Source of the DNA: Cinnamomum chago
Taxonomy: Eukaryota; Streptophyta; Magnoliopsida; Laurales; Lauraceae
Assembly: GCA_038049695.1 (NCBI GenBank)
Contig: CP142452.1
Span: 32,972,501-33,036,500 of the forward strand
Direction of reading: 5' to 3'
DNA length: 64,000 nucleotides
Shown: in pieces, positions 23,377-35,896 of the stretch
Layout of the letters: the number at the start of each line of letters is the position of its first letter
How positions within the stretch are numbered: the first letter of the stretch is position 1
Notes under the pieces: generated by a model
Database searches by the model: none
What the model was told of the DNA's origin: nothing
The model's input: only the letters and a program-made list of their open reading frames with translations
Position numbers and translations under genes: made by a program

Positions 23377-25751
23377 TATATATATATATATTATATTATT
23401 TTTAAATATTTTTTCTTATATAGATAGATTATAATATATATATATATTTAATAAAGATGAAGTTTCTGAAAAGAACTATTCATTTTCCACTTGCAGCACG
23501 TTTTGGCTACATTGACTACTCACTAAAGAAAATATCTTTGTTGTGATTCTAAGACTTGAAGGAGAAGACGATTACTAACAGCCACTTGAATTCTGGCACT
23601 TGGCCTGTTGGCAACCTATCGCGTGTCGATCATTTCTTTCCATCTAACTTTCTATAAAACCAACAATAGTCAAACAGTGTCTGACTTTGAAGAGTTTTAG
23701 TTAAATTAATGATTATTTTCTTTGACCCTTTATGTTCGATTAGATACAGATTGAAATTTCAATATAGGAAGCTCAGAAGGGCACATATTATCTCTATTGA
23801 TTGTTGTCTTTGACCATTTATTACTTGATTAGGCACAAATCCAAAATCAATGTAGGAACCCCACAAGAAAAAGAATTGCCCTCTCTCTCTCTCTCTAACA
23901 CAAAAGTTTTGGTACATATGTCTATATCTGATTTAATTCTTTCATGACTTGTAGTTTTGGTTAATGTTTTCCATACAATTTAATTATCTTATCATACTAG
24001 CTCAGGAAATCGAACTGATCCGACATCAAAGGTAGATGTGATCTGATACACAAGGGACTACCTTGCTTATTTCATGTTCATAATTTTTTGAGCATCTACC
24101 ATATGTATACTTTTCTTTGTTTAAGATGAAAATTAACATAATAACCGGTGCTCAGCACATGTATGATCGGCATTTATGCATTAAAAAATATCCATAAATT
24201 GTAGAAAGAAAATAATAAAAAGGTTATCATGAAAGTACTTGTTTATATAATCTATGAGCTAATGGGATAAAAAGAAAGAGAAAAAAGAAGAATTGGAGAA
24301 GAAAATGAATGGAGTTCGGTATTATAGAAAAAAGAGGAGTGTAACTTTCAAAAGTAGAATAGTGGGAGGAGACGTGAGTGGTGATTTCAAAGTAGTTGAT
24401 ATGAGATAAGTATGGATAAAACTGCAAATATATTTTTAAAAATAGTAACTTACTTTCAAAATTATAACAGATGGTCAAAGTCCAATCCAAAACCTCCTAA
24501 TTTAATATAGTATAATGTTGGACGTATAAAGAGAGGAATTATATTATAATCATTGAAGTCTTATCTATTTGAGTACATTTTGTGAATTCTACTTTTTTAC
24601 TCAATGCTACGATTTAAGCTTACAAGAGAGATTATATATATATATATATTTTGTTATTTAGTCCCTTTCTTGTCACTCCAAAAAGTGCATTTTGATTATA
24701 TCACATGTAGAAATGTCACCTTAAAGATGTACGTCCCTTAAACCTCTGAAGGAAAGTGAAGCGACTGCAAAGTGCTTTTATTAGCTTAGACCTGCTTGTC
24801 TGGACTAGTTGACTTAGAGTGTAAGGCTTGCTTCTAAGTTAAAAACCCTACATATTGGACCAATCTTGGACTGTACCCATATGGGTCCAGGCCCGGGCCT
24901 GGTAAAGGATTGCAGGACCTAGATCCAAATCTTAATCTGATCGAGACTCTGGATCAGCCAGCCCAATAATAGCTATGAATGCCTGGTCTTGGAATGATAA
25001 AGGCAAAAAGGAAATAAAATAAAAAATAAAAAAAATATATATAAACGATAAAAAAACGCTAAAAGAAGGCAAATATAGTATTTTTTTAGTCAAATTATAC
25101 AGTATGATAGTGATGCAGATGACGGTAGTTTAATGGATGCCAAGCCCATCACTTGGCCCAACAATCCAACTAAGACCCAAGGTGGCCCCCAACTGACTTG
25201 TTTAGCCCTACTGAGCTTGCACCCAACCGACAGAACACAATTGGGCCTACTCCTAACTAAATGAGGAGGTCCACAATCCTGTGGAGTCAACTGCTCCACG
25301 CAAGTCAGGGCGCCATAGGTCCCATGTTTCTACTTCCTTTACTATTTCTTCCTAGACTCCAACTCAAAAACAACAGGCTTATATTATTTCTTGATTAATA
25401 AAAACTTGAGGCTGTTAGGATCCTTCTATGGAGAAAAAAATGAAATAAAACAATTATCATGGGAAGCGCTTGCAGAGTTTCTAGACTGATTGTACCAAAA
25501 AAAAAAAATTTGGGTGTTTTGAAGAATCGTCCCCATTTAGGTCTTTTTTATCCTTTTATTTTTGGAATTTTCATAGTTAGATGTGTAACTCAAATTGTAT
25601 TTGAGTTGTTTTACCTGTGATCTTATGTTGATTTTCTACTAATATTATTGTACTTCTGCTGTCTTTTGGGTGGACATATGCATGTTGGTAAAATTTTGGA
25701 ATAAACTTTCTTGTGATTTTGGATCTAGCAAATTAAATAAGTGATTATCGA
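23377..25751. other. Intergenic DNA, no gene recognised
   Basis: TA and CT microsatellites (about 23377-23450, 23882-23897, 24630-24650) and a GC-richer stretch at 24840-25320 with GGCCCGGGCC words of unknown origin. A hairpin-like word (CCGGTGCTCAGCACATG, about 24143) recalls the Helitron-like stems but lacks a CTAG end. Short open frames are not supported by composition or family resemblance. Confidence 0.45.
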
Positions 25752-25920
25752 AAATTGGAACGGAAAAGCGTTCCTAATCCTCCCGTTCCTAATTCGTTAA
25801 ACCGTTCCAATTTCCGTTCCAATTTGGTACCAACCGTTCCTAATCCAAATTGGAACGGAAATTGGAACGGTTTAACGGATTAGGAACGGGAGGATTAGGA
25901 ACGCTTTTCCGTTCCAATTT
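25752..25920. repeat. Near-perfect foldback: two 76-bp arms, 17-bp loop
   Basis: Left arm 25752-25827 and right arm 25845-25920 are reverse complements with a single mismatch. The arms are built from repeated GGAACGG/CCGTTCC words. The RNA or single strand would fold into a long stable hairpin. Immediately to the right lies CACTACACCAAAAA on the minus strand (25925-25938), which looks like the terminus of a CACTA transposon, so the foldback is probably the subterminal part of a CACTA-derived element. Confidence 0.9.
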
Positions 25921-25924
25921 CTGA

Positions 25925-25938
25925 TTTTTGGTGTAGTG
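25925..25938 (-). repeat. CACTA-like terminal sequence
   Basis: On minus this reads CACTACACCAAAAA, matching the CACTA superfamily terminal motif (CACTACAA/CACTACACC). It ends at 25938. No matching left-hand CACTA end is seen beside the left foldback arm. Confidence 0.5.
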
Positions 25939-26981
25939 ACGTCAGTTTGGTATCAAAGATAAATATTTTCCTTGGATTTTTGAATTGTGTGCTTCCATAT
26001 TGTCTACTTAGCCCGGTGGTCGAATCAGCGGAAGAAGATTAGAAGAAGAAAATGACTTTGTTGAAACCATATTGGAAAAGTACTTAAGGCCCAAGCTCGT
26101 TTGTTTGAGAAATTATTCAGTGTTCATGTATGAAATATGTAACCAATTGTTTTTCTTTCTTTCTTTATTTAGTAAAATTTGTGTAACTTTAGAGGTTATT
26201 CTTAAGGAATCTCCAAGTTTGTTTTGTTTAGGGCACACAAGGGGTGGGGGGTAAACCGATTAGGTTAATTAAAATTTAAATCCATTTTTGGCAATGATCC
26301 CTCCAAGATTCTTTTTTTTCCAATTTCTATACCCTGGTTATACGGAGCCATGTCTACTATTTTCAATTATTTTTTATTATAAGAGTTTTAATAGATTATT
26401 TTTAATTATATACTAAAGCTCTATTTCTATATTTTAACCAAACAATTTCAGGTGCTTTATGGGTGAAAAAGCGGACACAATTTATGCTAGCCAAACTACC
26501 TTATTTGCTAAAAATTTACTTGAATAAGTAGCTTCTTAGAAGAACTTTTGGAGAAGCACTTTTGACTTTTTAAGAAACACAATCAAACACATTCTAACCT
26601 GATCTTGTGCTTAAGCCATGATTAATTTATTGATTTTTGATGTGTAAGGACACCAGGACTTGTTTTTCTATTGGTTTCGATGGTCGTTGAGAGAGAGAGA
26701 GAGAGAATTTTTGTCACTTTCTCATTGTCTCCCACACCTTGTTCTATCACCATGGAAAAAATCGAGTTTGAGTAGAATGATGCTCACTATTAAATTGATC
26801 ACAGCTAAAACATGCGATTTGATATTTTTCTTACTTCAGTAATGTTTCTTAGACATGATTAATCTAAGGTGAGCATACATTTCAATTTTAAATCAAGTTT
26901 TGCTTGAGAGAACAAGGTGGGAAATTATAGTCAAGTGGTTTGTAGCCCCCACGACTCTGTAACTATGACTCCTAACAACTT
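25939..26981. other. Intergenic DNA, no gene
   Basis: Mostly AT-rich, with a GA microsatellite at 26690-26706. No recognisable coding or repeat family. Confidence 0.45.
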
Positions 26982-27068
26982 TTTCTAAACATGTGACGTA
27001 CTTGGGGTTTGAACTCTAGCCAGGTAATAACTGAAGCTCTTTACCACTAAGGTAAGGAACCACTCTTT
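26982..27068 (-). mobile_element. Short tRNA-like SINE
   Basis: On minus, CCTTACCTTAGTGGTAAAG resembles an A box and GAGTTCAAACCCC a B box, with tRNA-like spacing. A short A-rich tail (TTTAGAAA) follows. CTAACAACTT flanks both sides (26972-26981 and 27069-27078), a 10-bp target duplication. At under 90 bp it is little more than the tRNA-related head. Confidence 0.6.
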
Positions 27069-27078
27069 CTAACAACTT

Positions 27079-27380
27079 GTTAGATCTTACTGAAGTTGTA
27101 AGTAAGTAAGTTTTAACAACTTAAATAATAATAATGTTAGAGCTAGCATTTACCTAAAAAAATCATATTAGAGCTAGCTGGATTAAAAAAAAAAGAAAAG
27201 AAAGTAACCTCAGGGTTTCGATGGGTCCACATGAGCCCATCCATATATAATAGTGTGGATAGGGTAAGGTCAAGTTAGTGTAGATCAGTACTAAATTAGG
27301 TTGATGGGTGTCACACCTCCATTTCGTAAAATGGGGATTATGTGTGAGATTATGGGCCAATTAAAATCTTTCACGCTAAA
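27079..27380. other. Intergenic DNA, no gene
   Basis: AT-rich. A 65-codon open frame on minus shows no family resemblance. Nothing is called. Confidence 0.4.
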
Positions 27381-28085
27381 CAACACACGTAGCCCCCAAT
27401 AATGCCCCATAAAGATCGAAGACCATTGTAAGGTATACATATTTACCCGGTTTTCACAAAATATGCGAAAGCTTCATAATGTAACAAACGGTATTGATAG
27501 AGAACATTTATGAGCAAAGCATGATTAACATCAACAAAGTTGAAGTTTATCACATAAAAAAACTATTTTATACACAAATGGCCACATCTAAAACCTGGGC
27601 CAACAAAATAACCAAAAGAGCAAAAGAAGAACTATCCAGATGTAAACGTGATGGCTCTCGGGTGCGGGGTTAGAACGACTAGACTATGTTGTCCTCACAC
27701 CACTTGTGGAGGTCATCGGGCTGATCTGCCTAAACTTCCTCTGTCTCCTCCTCCTTGGGATTGGTCTCGATACTTATGCACCAAGAGCAGCATCATCGGA
27801 CCAACATGGTCGGTGTGCAGATATATATAAAATAACAACAGATATGCAGTAGTAAACAAAATTGTGAATAGCATGATTATCAGAATTGCAGTTCATATCG
27901 AATCATAGTACAAGACCTAACATAAACATTTGAGAAAAATAGGCGGTTCATATAAGCTAATCATCACGGGATAGTATCACCGCCCTCTCTACTCGTACAT
28001 AGGTGTAAAAGAGAAAATGCACGGGAGAATAGCCTAGTCAGAATATTGATCCGAGGGAACAAACAAACGAACATCAAATCCCTAT

Positions 28086-28433
28086 TGTTGTGATCTAGAG
28101 CCTAATAAAAGATCAAACACGCACAAGAATACAAGAGATTTACATGGTTCGACTTTTGGCCTCTGTCCACGGGAGAAGACGAGAGAGTTTTCACTATGCA
28201 ATCAGAAGAGAGTTACAAGACTAGGACATTAGCCACTATTTCTAATATAAAACCGCATTATCCTAATACACCCAAAACAGCCCTCCTCCTAATCCAAGTA
28301 GAGCAAGGGCGGTGGAGGGACCCTGTTAACAAAGACTATTAACCTATGCACCCAATACCACCGGCTTCTATTGAGCCACAAAAGTCAACACCTATCATCT
28401 TTGGTATCTAAGGGTGTACATCCCTAAAAAAAA
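28086..28433. repeat. Possible solo LTR of a Ty1/copia element
   Basis: It starts TGTTGTGATCTAGAG and contains GATTTACATGGTTCGAC and GTCCACGGGAGAAGACGAGA. These words are widespread in plant copia LTRs. The end at AAAAAAAACA is a guess from the TG...CA rule, and no target duplication was confirmed. Confidence 0.35.
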
Positions 28434-30336
28434 CATTATATGTAGTCCATCAAAAGGTCCTATCACAGTGGTGCCCCAGTTGTATCAGACGTTACAGTTG
28501 AGAGGTGCCTAACACAATAACCCTAAATAGTATCAGTAACGGGTTAGGCTTCTCTTGCATGAACAAGATTTGTCGAAACAAAAGAGAGACTACTCCGCAT
28601 CAAAATCATATCAGACAAACAAACAAATCATTAAACCTCAAAGTAGTTCTCTTCAAAGCCTTACAATAAAAGCCACCAAGCCTCAACACCTTGGTCAAAT
28701 CCCAATGAACAAACGGAATACAAAGGGGGATCCTAAGTCCAATAATCTAAGTTCCATAATTGATCCCAACATTAACAGTAACAATAATGAAGCTAAGGAA
28801 CATGGTCGAGACATCATGTAGACATCGGTACCCGAAGGTACGTTTCAGAATCAAAGCAGATTAACAATCCAAACCTAAGTACATAGTTATTCCCGACACA
28901 TCAGACTTCATTATTCAGTCATCGGAAGGGATGGGGCCCACGATACCCTAACAAATAATCTTAATGCATATATAGTACAATGATGAGTATCCCAATGCCC
29001 CATACTGTCCAAGACTAAAGTAGTCCGTATCCCGAAACCGTCCGGAATAACCGTGAACCAAGGCCAAAATGTTGCTCAAAATATCCCTCATGCAAAGTCC
29101 AAGTGAGTCATCAAAGAGGGTAAACCAAGGTCCCACCTAAGCCCACAAAGTTCTAAGGAGAAAACCCCTTCAAAAAGGAACCCAGTGGTCCTGATCGACC
29201 TCGTACATAGCCAATCGACTGATTACACAGTCTTAGCAGAAAGCAGGGATGGAAAAATGGCTCAATCGCCAGGCTTCATAGAAATTGACTGCCAGCGTTG
29301 TCGGTCAACTGCAATACCAACACGAGGTTGATTGCATGCTTCAGAAAAAGAAACCCAATTCCGTTTCTGAAGTGAAACATGGGAAAATCCCTGTGGATAC
29401 CTGGCACCTAATAACAGTTGTATTAGAGGGCTCAACACGCTCCATTCAACATAAAAGTAGAGCCTAATCTAACCATTGAAATCTCCGTTTCCATTTAGAC
29501 CTAATCTAGGATGTGAAAATAAGAAAGACATAACATGAGCAGATGGGTGTCTAAATGAGCATCAAACATCATAATCAAGAAAGAAGCAACATACCAAAGC
29601 TATCAAATATACATCCACTTGCCTTAGATGAGCATCTCAAAAAATAGTGAAAGAAAAAGGGGAAAATCCAATGTAGAGCTCAAAATGGGGAAGAACCACT
29701 CAAAACCCAAATCCAACCTATAAGATGAATGCAAGGGGTGGGGATCACCTAATCCTAACCGTTTCTAAGCCAAAGGAATGAGAAAAACTAGGTCTAAAAG
29801 CCTTGGGATTTACCAAGGGATGGGTAGTTGATGAAAGGCTTGATGGGAGGGAGGCTTGGAGCCAGGTGGAGCTTAAGGAAGAAAATGGACGGCGGCCGAC
29901 CGACTTGGAGGAGCTCCGGCGATGGTGACGGTAATGAGGAAGTGAGGGAGAAAGAGAGAAATGAGAGACAAAGAGATAGACTAGAGGAAATGGAAAGAAA
30001 GAAATGAAATGGGCATCATTGGGTTTTGATTAGGCCTAGGTTAAGGGAAAATTAAAAAATAGTCCTTGGTCCACTCATGATGGTCAAACGAGGTTTTTTG
30101 CACGTCGGCTCTCAACACAACAGAATAAAGAAGTCAATGAAATGATAAAACCTACCTGATGCACACAAAATCATGAAAATTGAAAATTACGGAAAAACCC
30201 CCGAAAACTTTTCAAAATTACAAACAACCCCCTATCGTACTGAAACAAACTTGGAACCATGCGAAACTTTGCACGTGCGACTCACACGCCATACCCAACT
30301 TGCTTAGACTCTAAGCACGCGTAATTAGCTAAGATT

Positions 30337-30847
30337 TTTACCTCAAGGTACTGCTTGTGCAAAGCTGATCTGGAATCAATTCTAGAGGAGCTGTGTGGTT
30401 GGTCCCCTCTCTCCCTCTAAGATCTGGCGCGCCCTCTCTCAAAACAGCAACAAGCAAGCTTGCAAGGAAGCTGCTTCCATCTTCTTCACCACTTCTTTTG
30501 TCATTTGGAAATGTAGGAATGAAGTTATTTTCAGTAACTCTAGAGCCTCTCAGACGAAAGTCATTGATTACCTGACTGAGCTTCTCTCTTCCTCTCTTAT
30601 CAAGCCTACAAAACTTTTTTCTGGTAGCCCTCTTCAGAATTTTTGCAATTCTTTGTCTATCCCTATCTAAGCTTGTTTTGGCCTAGATTCGTTAGACTTT
30701 TGTTTCTTTTCTTCTTTCTTGGCCTCCTGTTTCATGGCCTCCTATTTTTGTTTTCTTCTTCTGCTTCTTTCTGCTAGAGGCTGTTGCCTACCGCTTCCCT
30801 CTCTCCTCCTTCTATACAAATTTCCTTTTAGCAAAAAAAAAAAAAGA
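30337..30847 (+). mobile_element. 5'-truncated L1-type LINE with poly(A)
   Basis: Only the last ~100 codons of an L1 reverse-transcriptase ORF remain (FFTTSFVIWKCRNEVIF, open to a stop near 30670). A ~160-base 3' UTR and an A-tract at 30831-30845 follow. AGCTAAGATT at 30327-30336 and 30848-30857 is a 10-bp target duplication. Strong 5' truncation is the usual fate of L1 insertions. The nearly open remainder and exact duplication point to a modest age. Confidence 0.85.
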
Positions 30848-30857
30848 AGCTAAGATT

Positions 30858-31568
30858 CAATTCAATTATAACTAATACGTCATAGAGGTAGGGGCTGGGA
30901 TCTCACAATGGGGTAGGTTTACTTCTGCTATTCCTACCTTCAATTCAATACATGTAAAATGATCCCATGTCACCAACATACTTATTCGTGAGTTATGCTT
31001 AGGGCAGAACCAAGAATTCTTCCTTTGGAGACCACTATATAGAGAAATCTTTTTTTTTTGGAGGGCCACATTAAAAAAATACATTTAGTTTTCAAAAAAC
31101 GTAAGGGCTTTTTTGGAAATCTGAGGGGCAACATGTGAAAATTCTTAAAACTTGGTAAATGCTAAAGGGGTTTTCAAAATTTTTTGGGGGGCTATGTCCT
31201 CTGAGAGTCCCCCTTTATTTCCGCCACAACTTGTGCTGGCACCTTAGTATCACTCCCATGCCCAAATATCTATCCCTCAATCTCCAAGATTAAAGTAGCA
31301 TTTCTGGTGAGTAACACAACTTAGCAATGAAGAAGAAGAAGAAGAAGATCACATGTTGCCCGTTGTATATATGTTGTGAGCTGATGAGAGAGTTAATATT
31401 TGATTCCCTAGCATAGGCTCTGTCTTAATTTGTATGGTCAGGCCTTTTGTATCAAGGACATTTATGTATGAAACAAGCTCAAATATCGATCAAAATGGGC
31501 TATACTCACCATTGGATTGATAATGTAGAAACCTTATGATTGGGCATGATCAATTAATGGGCCATATA
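30858..31568. other. Intergenic DNA, no gene
   Basis: The part at 30990-31215 (GGGCAGAACCAAGAATTC, GGAGGGCCACATT, TTTTTTGGGGGGCTATG) resembles a common plant non-coding repeat that I cannot name. A GAA microsatellite lies at about 31329-31349. Confidence 0.4.
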
Positions 31569-32286
31569 TAGGGATGCAAATGGATATTGGATTCTCCGAT
31601 TATTTAGGATTTCTCAGTGTAAAAAATAGGCTTTGAAACCTATTTAGGTTTCAATTCATGAATGGGTCCAAGTCCGGAATCCAATTTAGATTCTGATTGA
31701 TAAACGAGTCTAGTTTATTCATACAGGTCTCGACTTGTGAATCTGGTTCCCTACCCATTTGGCCATGTCTCTCTCTTATCTCAAAAGTTTTGTTTGATGG
31801 CTCTATTAATCAGAATACAGAAACTACATGAATTCTATTGTTCTTGTTGTGTAATGCTGGATATGGATCACCCTGGCTACTGCTCAACTGGTTGGGGAGA
31901 TGGTGTCGCATGTTTTATTATTTGAGTTCAAATATCTTGTAAATCTATGAAAAAAGTTTAGATACAATTCTTTAATTTTGCAACTGTAGCTCAATATCAA
32001 CTTAGGTTATACATTTTTTATGTTTAATCCCGGAGGAGTAAGATTTGATGCACTATTATAAGTTGAATGATATTCCTACTTTAAGCAAGAATAAAACCGA
32101 AGTCAGAACCGATTTTGGAACTAGAATCAGAACCATATCCTGGTCCTCTTATTGGAACAATGTCTAGAAACAACAAACAGGTGTTGAGTCAGAATTGGAT
32201 TAGGAATCAGAATTGTCCTTTGGAAAATAGTTTTGATTCCAGGTCCAGTATGATTCTGGATTCGAACCATCCTGTTTGCACTCCTA
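31569..32286. mobile_element. hAT-like non-autonomous element (candidate)
   Basis: The left end TAGGGATGCAAATGG and the right end TTTGCACTCCTA (32275-32286) form short inverted repeats of the (C/T)AGGG(A/G)TGCAAA type common to plant hAT elements. The inside is rich in AATCAGAACC/GGATTC-type words and has no transposase. An 8-bp target duplication is not convincing (GCCATATA versus GCTATTGC). Confidence 0.4.
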
Positions 32287-33944
32287 GCTATTGCTTTTGG
32301 ACCCTTCTCATTTCAACTGAGCATCCCTTATCTCTGTCTCCCATCTTTAAACCATAAATAAATAAATAAGGTGTCGCCCACACTGCAAAAGTTGAACATT
32401 AAGTGTCTTAAGCACCATATGGACAACAAATTATCTCCCTTTTCATTGGTAAAATAGATTAAGGAGAGATGAAAAATGAACGGCCAACAATCATCCTAAT
32501 ACATAAAATTCTAGAATGTTGAGGGTCTCATTTACATCTCCACTTTATATCATAATTCCCCCTTTACTTTATAATGATCCTACATTGAAATCATTTTTAT
32601 CGTGAGTTTTTTAATTATAAATCCAATTCCATGCAAAGAAATAAGCTTCAAGCAGCTGTTTGTGAAATTCCTTAGTAAAATGGAATCTAATATGCCTAGG
32701 CAGGTCACCATATGATCAGAAATTTTAAGACTTTAGTTTTTTGGCTTTCTTCTTCCTACTTCTGTCCGCGGTTGGTGACAATAGTAAAAGTCTACTTGGC
32801 CCTCCTAGGGGACCGGGCCATGAGTCGGTCCTCAGTCGGGCCGTGTAGCAGCCCTCGTGACAATATGCCTCAGATACTACACGAGGTAGAAAGCGAATAA
32901 TTTTGTAAATCCGTACACGTTTTTTTTCATTTTTATTTTTTAAAGAAGATCCCAATTCCTACTCCTCTAATGTGAATCAATTTTGTGCAAAACTTAGAAA
33001 AAAAGTACTTTCTGTTTTTTCTATACAGAAAAAAGCACTTCACCAACGCAGAAGGACGTGGATAAGTGCAGTAAGTGAGAAGCTTTTCCTTACTGGTGAG
33101 GAATAAATGTCTACTCCTGACGCCCTGAATAGCAACCATTGACATTGACTGAGGATTTTGCGGTTGAGAGGGGCCTGCACCGAGTTAGTTAATGCAAGTG
33201 GGCTAGAGGTGTGGCCGGGCCTTTTGAACGACAGAGACAACCTAATGAGCCTAAAAACACAGGGGTGGCATCATAGCCTTTATTACACGTAAGTAGGTCA
33301 GGAAGTTGGCTCTGAGTATACATCATCCACATGTTTGATATATGATGGGACTGATAGACTAGGGTTGGGACCTCACCAGCACTTGGTTTCATTTCAGCTT
33401 TATTCCCATGTCAGGTTCAGGGCTCCTTTTATGGCACTAAAGATCTTTGTGCCAGTGCCCACATGAAGTAGAAGTCAAGATGCATGGCCACCCTACACAA
33501 TGCAGGAAGGGCTCACGCGTGTTGCATTTAGGTCACCCCATCAAATGATGGCAGTTCAGGCAACGAATTCTTGAGATGTTCTTATAAGTGGTCCCTTTTT
33601 TTTAATGAATTCTCAAGATTTGTAATGCTTACTACTTTGAAAAGAGGTTATCTCTACTGGAATCATGGCATGAATTTGGGATGTTGGGAATTCTTTTCAT
33701 GGCTGCCCTTGGGATTTCTGAAGGTTTTTATTTATTTATTTATTTTTGAGCTGAAAATTTAAATTGCAGCTGTCTGAAAAGTCAAAAGTAAACTTTAGAA
33801 TTCTGAACCTTATTGGCATCTGTAGATGCTTAAGTGGTTCCTCTTAAATTTTAGGAAAGAACTTTTGGAGAATTTATAAATTCTTCATCACTCCAAGAAT
33901 TCATATGTGGGGAAAAGTCAAAGTTTCTAGTAATAAACTCCCCC

Positions 33945-33994
<50 letters not shown>

Positions 33995-34555
33995 ATATAT
34001 TAGATCTCATTCAACCACAAATTGCTTTGCCTTTAATTCCATTCAAACAAACGGTCCTATAATTATTTTTATACAAGTTACCATCATGTAAAGCTTTTTC
34101 ACAAAGAAGCTTTTATTAATTGGGGGATGCGCAAAAAGGTTTGAGAGGTCTAATGTTTGCAGCAAATTCAAACTGCCTTTCTCATCGAGAGACTCTGCTG
34201 GAATGCATCTAAAACAGGAAATGTAAAAGAGGATTAATGTTACAAAAGATTGAGAGGGCTTTAGGATTTATGTAACTGTTGTATAAAAATGAAAAAAAAA
34301 AGAGAACATTATAAAAGAAAACTGGACCCTTTCAATGTTGGTCAGCCTTCTATATAATGGTTTCAAATTGGTCACAAATATTAGGGGCTTTTGTTTTTTT
34401 AAGCATGGCTATTATACCTAAAAGCCTTTTCATATATTCTGGGGCTAATGGGCTGCATCAGCCTAGTTTTGCATCTGATTTTTAATAGAGAAAGATTCCT
34501 TCTTTGAAAGATAAGGAAGGTTTCAATCTAATAATAAACCACAATGTCACAATGT
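32287..34555. other. Intergenic DNA, no gene recognised
   Basis: A GC-richer segment at 32790-33500 (GACCGGGCCATGAGTCGG, GGGCTAGAGGTGTGGC) has no identifiable family. A C-tract (33940-33960) is followed by a CA microsatellite (33961-33990). Short overlapping open frames on both strands are not supported. Confidence 0.45.
33940..33990. repeat. Poly-C followed by CA microsatellite
   Basis: About 21 C residues, then (CA)15. Confidence 0.95.
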
Positions 34556-34560
34556 GTAAC

Positions 34561-35233
34561 TGTAAGTGCCTAAAAATTACGGACTTAGTTAAGAGAGGGT
34601 TACGCTCTTGGTTTGATGATCTGGAGAAGATGAGGGAAAATGATCGGGCCTCCGGTGACCTGAAAGATGAAGACAGGAGTCAGAGCCCCTGGCTATAGGC
34701 AGCCGAAGGCACTCTGATGCTCAAGTTAGTATGATAACTGAGAAGAGTAGAGAAGGAGGAGTATGAGAGGGGGATTGGTTGCGTACCTCGTGTGGTTCTC
34801 CTTCATGCAATATATATAGACGCGAGCGTCATCATTGGGATGGACCCAGGGAGAGACGGAAGTCCCATCAGTATGTACTTTTCTCTCCTGAGTAGGGGTA
34901 GGTAAAAAGGAAATGTCCCATCAGACCATCATCCCATGCCTATGGACGTGACCTTGAGATAAGGCGTGCCCCTTATCTAGGTCCGGCGCCCACTCTGTTT
35001 GTCAGTTCGCCGTCCCCGTCACGGCAGCGAATTTATGGCTGAGTGACATGGGGATCGAGATCAGGCCTAAGGCCGAGACCGAGGTGGATACCTGTGACGT
35101 GGCCTACCGAGACGGGCTCCGCGCTCTCCCGAGATGGTATTGTCGCCGAGCTCAGACTATACCGAGACTAAGGTCGTCCGAAATCGAGGAGCGGCCCCAC
35201 ATAGGCCCGCGATTATAAATTGCCCCCCACACA
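34561..35233 (-). repeat. Tat 3' LTR
   Basis: On + it starts TGTAAGTGCC and ends GCCCCCCACACA, so on minus it is TGTGTGG...CTTACA. It matches 45415-46086 almost throughout. A purine tract (AGCTAGGGGCAAT on minus, just right of 35233) lies beside it as the polypurine tract. Confidence 0.95.
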
Positions 35234-35580
35234 ATTGCCCCTAGCTCTCGACCTCTTTGGTTGTTCCTGAGGTCGGGAGCTAAGATTCGAAAGGATGGGC
35301 TGGCCCCGTATAATCGTATCTCGCTGTCGTGCGATCCTCATCATGACGCCCTTTCGCTTGCCCTAGGCAATAAATATGGTATCATAATTGCTTCACAAGG
35401 TGGGCACGCGGGCGTCGTTCAGTATGCCCGAGATGATAAATGTCGTACCAGAGGCATGGTGAGAGATGGATCGTCGCTGCCACGTGTAATCCTTCGTTTG
35501 GCTGTTCACCGGGATCGAAGCGACGCGTGACGAGTCCGAAGCGCTGCTTCGCGTGCGCTACAATCAAGAGGGGTGTCCTT

Positions 35581-35590
35581 CTATAAAATG
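35581..35590 (+). promoter_or_regulatory. TATA-like box upstream of the antisense ORF
   Basis: CTATAAAATG lies on the + strand about 315 bases before the ATG at 35897. It is followed by a pyrimidine-rich leader (CCTTTCCCTTTCTTCTC). It is outside the LTR and points against the element's own transcription, which suggests a separate promoter for the antisense ORF. No transcript evidence is available. Confidence 0.45.
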
Positions 35591-35896
35591 GGGACGCCCC
35601 TTTCCCTTTCTTCTCTTACCTTAGCTTTTCATCTGAAGGAGATCTCGTTGAAGAAGGCGTTTCGCTGCAAGTCTGTCAAAGACAGAAACTAATCGAACTT
35701 GGAGACTTTTCTTCCTTACTCTTTTGCTTTTTTGTTCTCTGCAATCCTCCACATCCTCTCTGTGAGTTCCACTTTTTGTCTTTGCTACTTCCTTGTGCCT
35801 CTTTTTTCTTTATTTTCAGAGGGTTTTTGGTCCCTTAGGGTTTTTCCAGTTTTTGCTCCTTTTTCATCTGCTCTCCGTCCCTTTTGCCTTAAGAAC

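Larger units (their letters stand above)
27381..30920 (-). repeat. LTR-like remnant (Ty3/gypsy, chromovirus-like), with nested insertions
   Basis: Layout and wording resemble the region at 46.5-49.1 kb. On the minus strand there is an acidic reading-frame tail (NPKEEETEEV and ADQPDDLHKW, about 27690-27790). On the + axis a GTCGAC-like word cluster follows at 29185-29330, then a GA-rich, Gly/Arg-coding block near 29880-29990 and AAAACCCC-type words beyond. A copia-type LTR-like insertion (about 28086-28433) and an L1 tail (30337-30847) sit inside it. Exact ends and the gypsy assignment are inferred. Confidence 0.35.
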
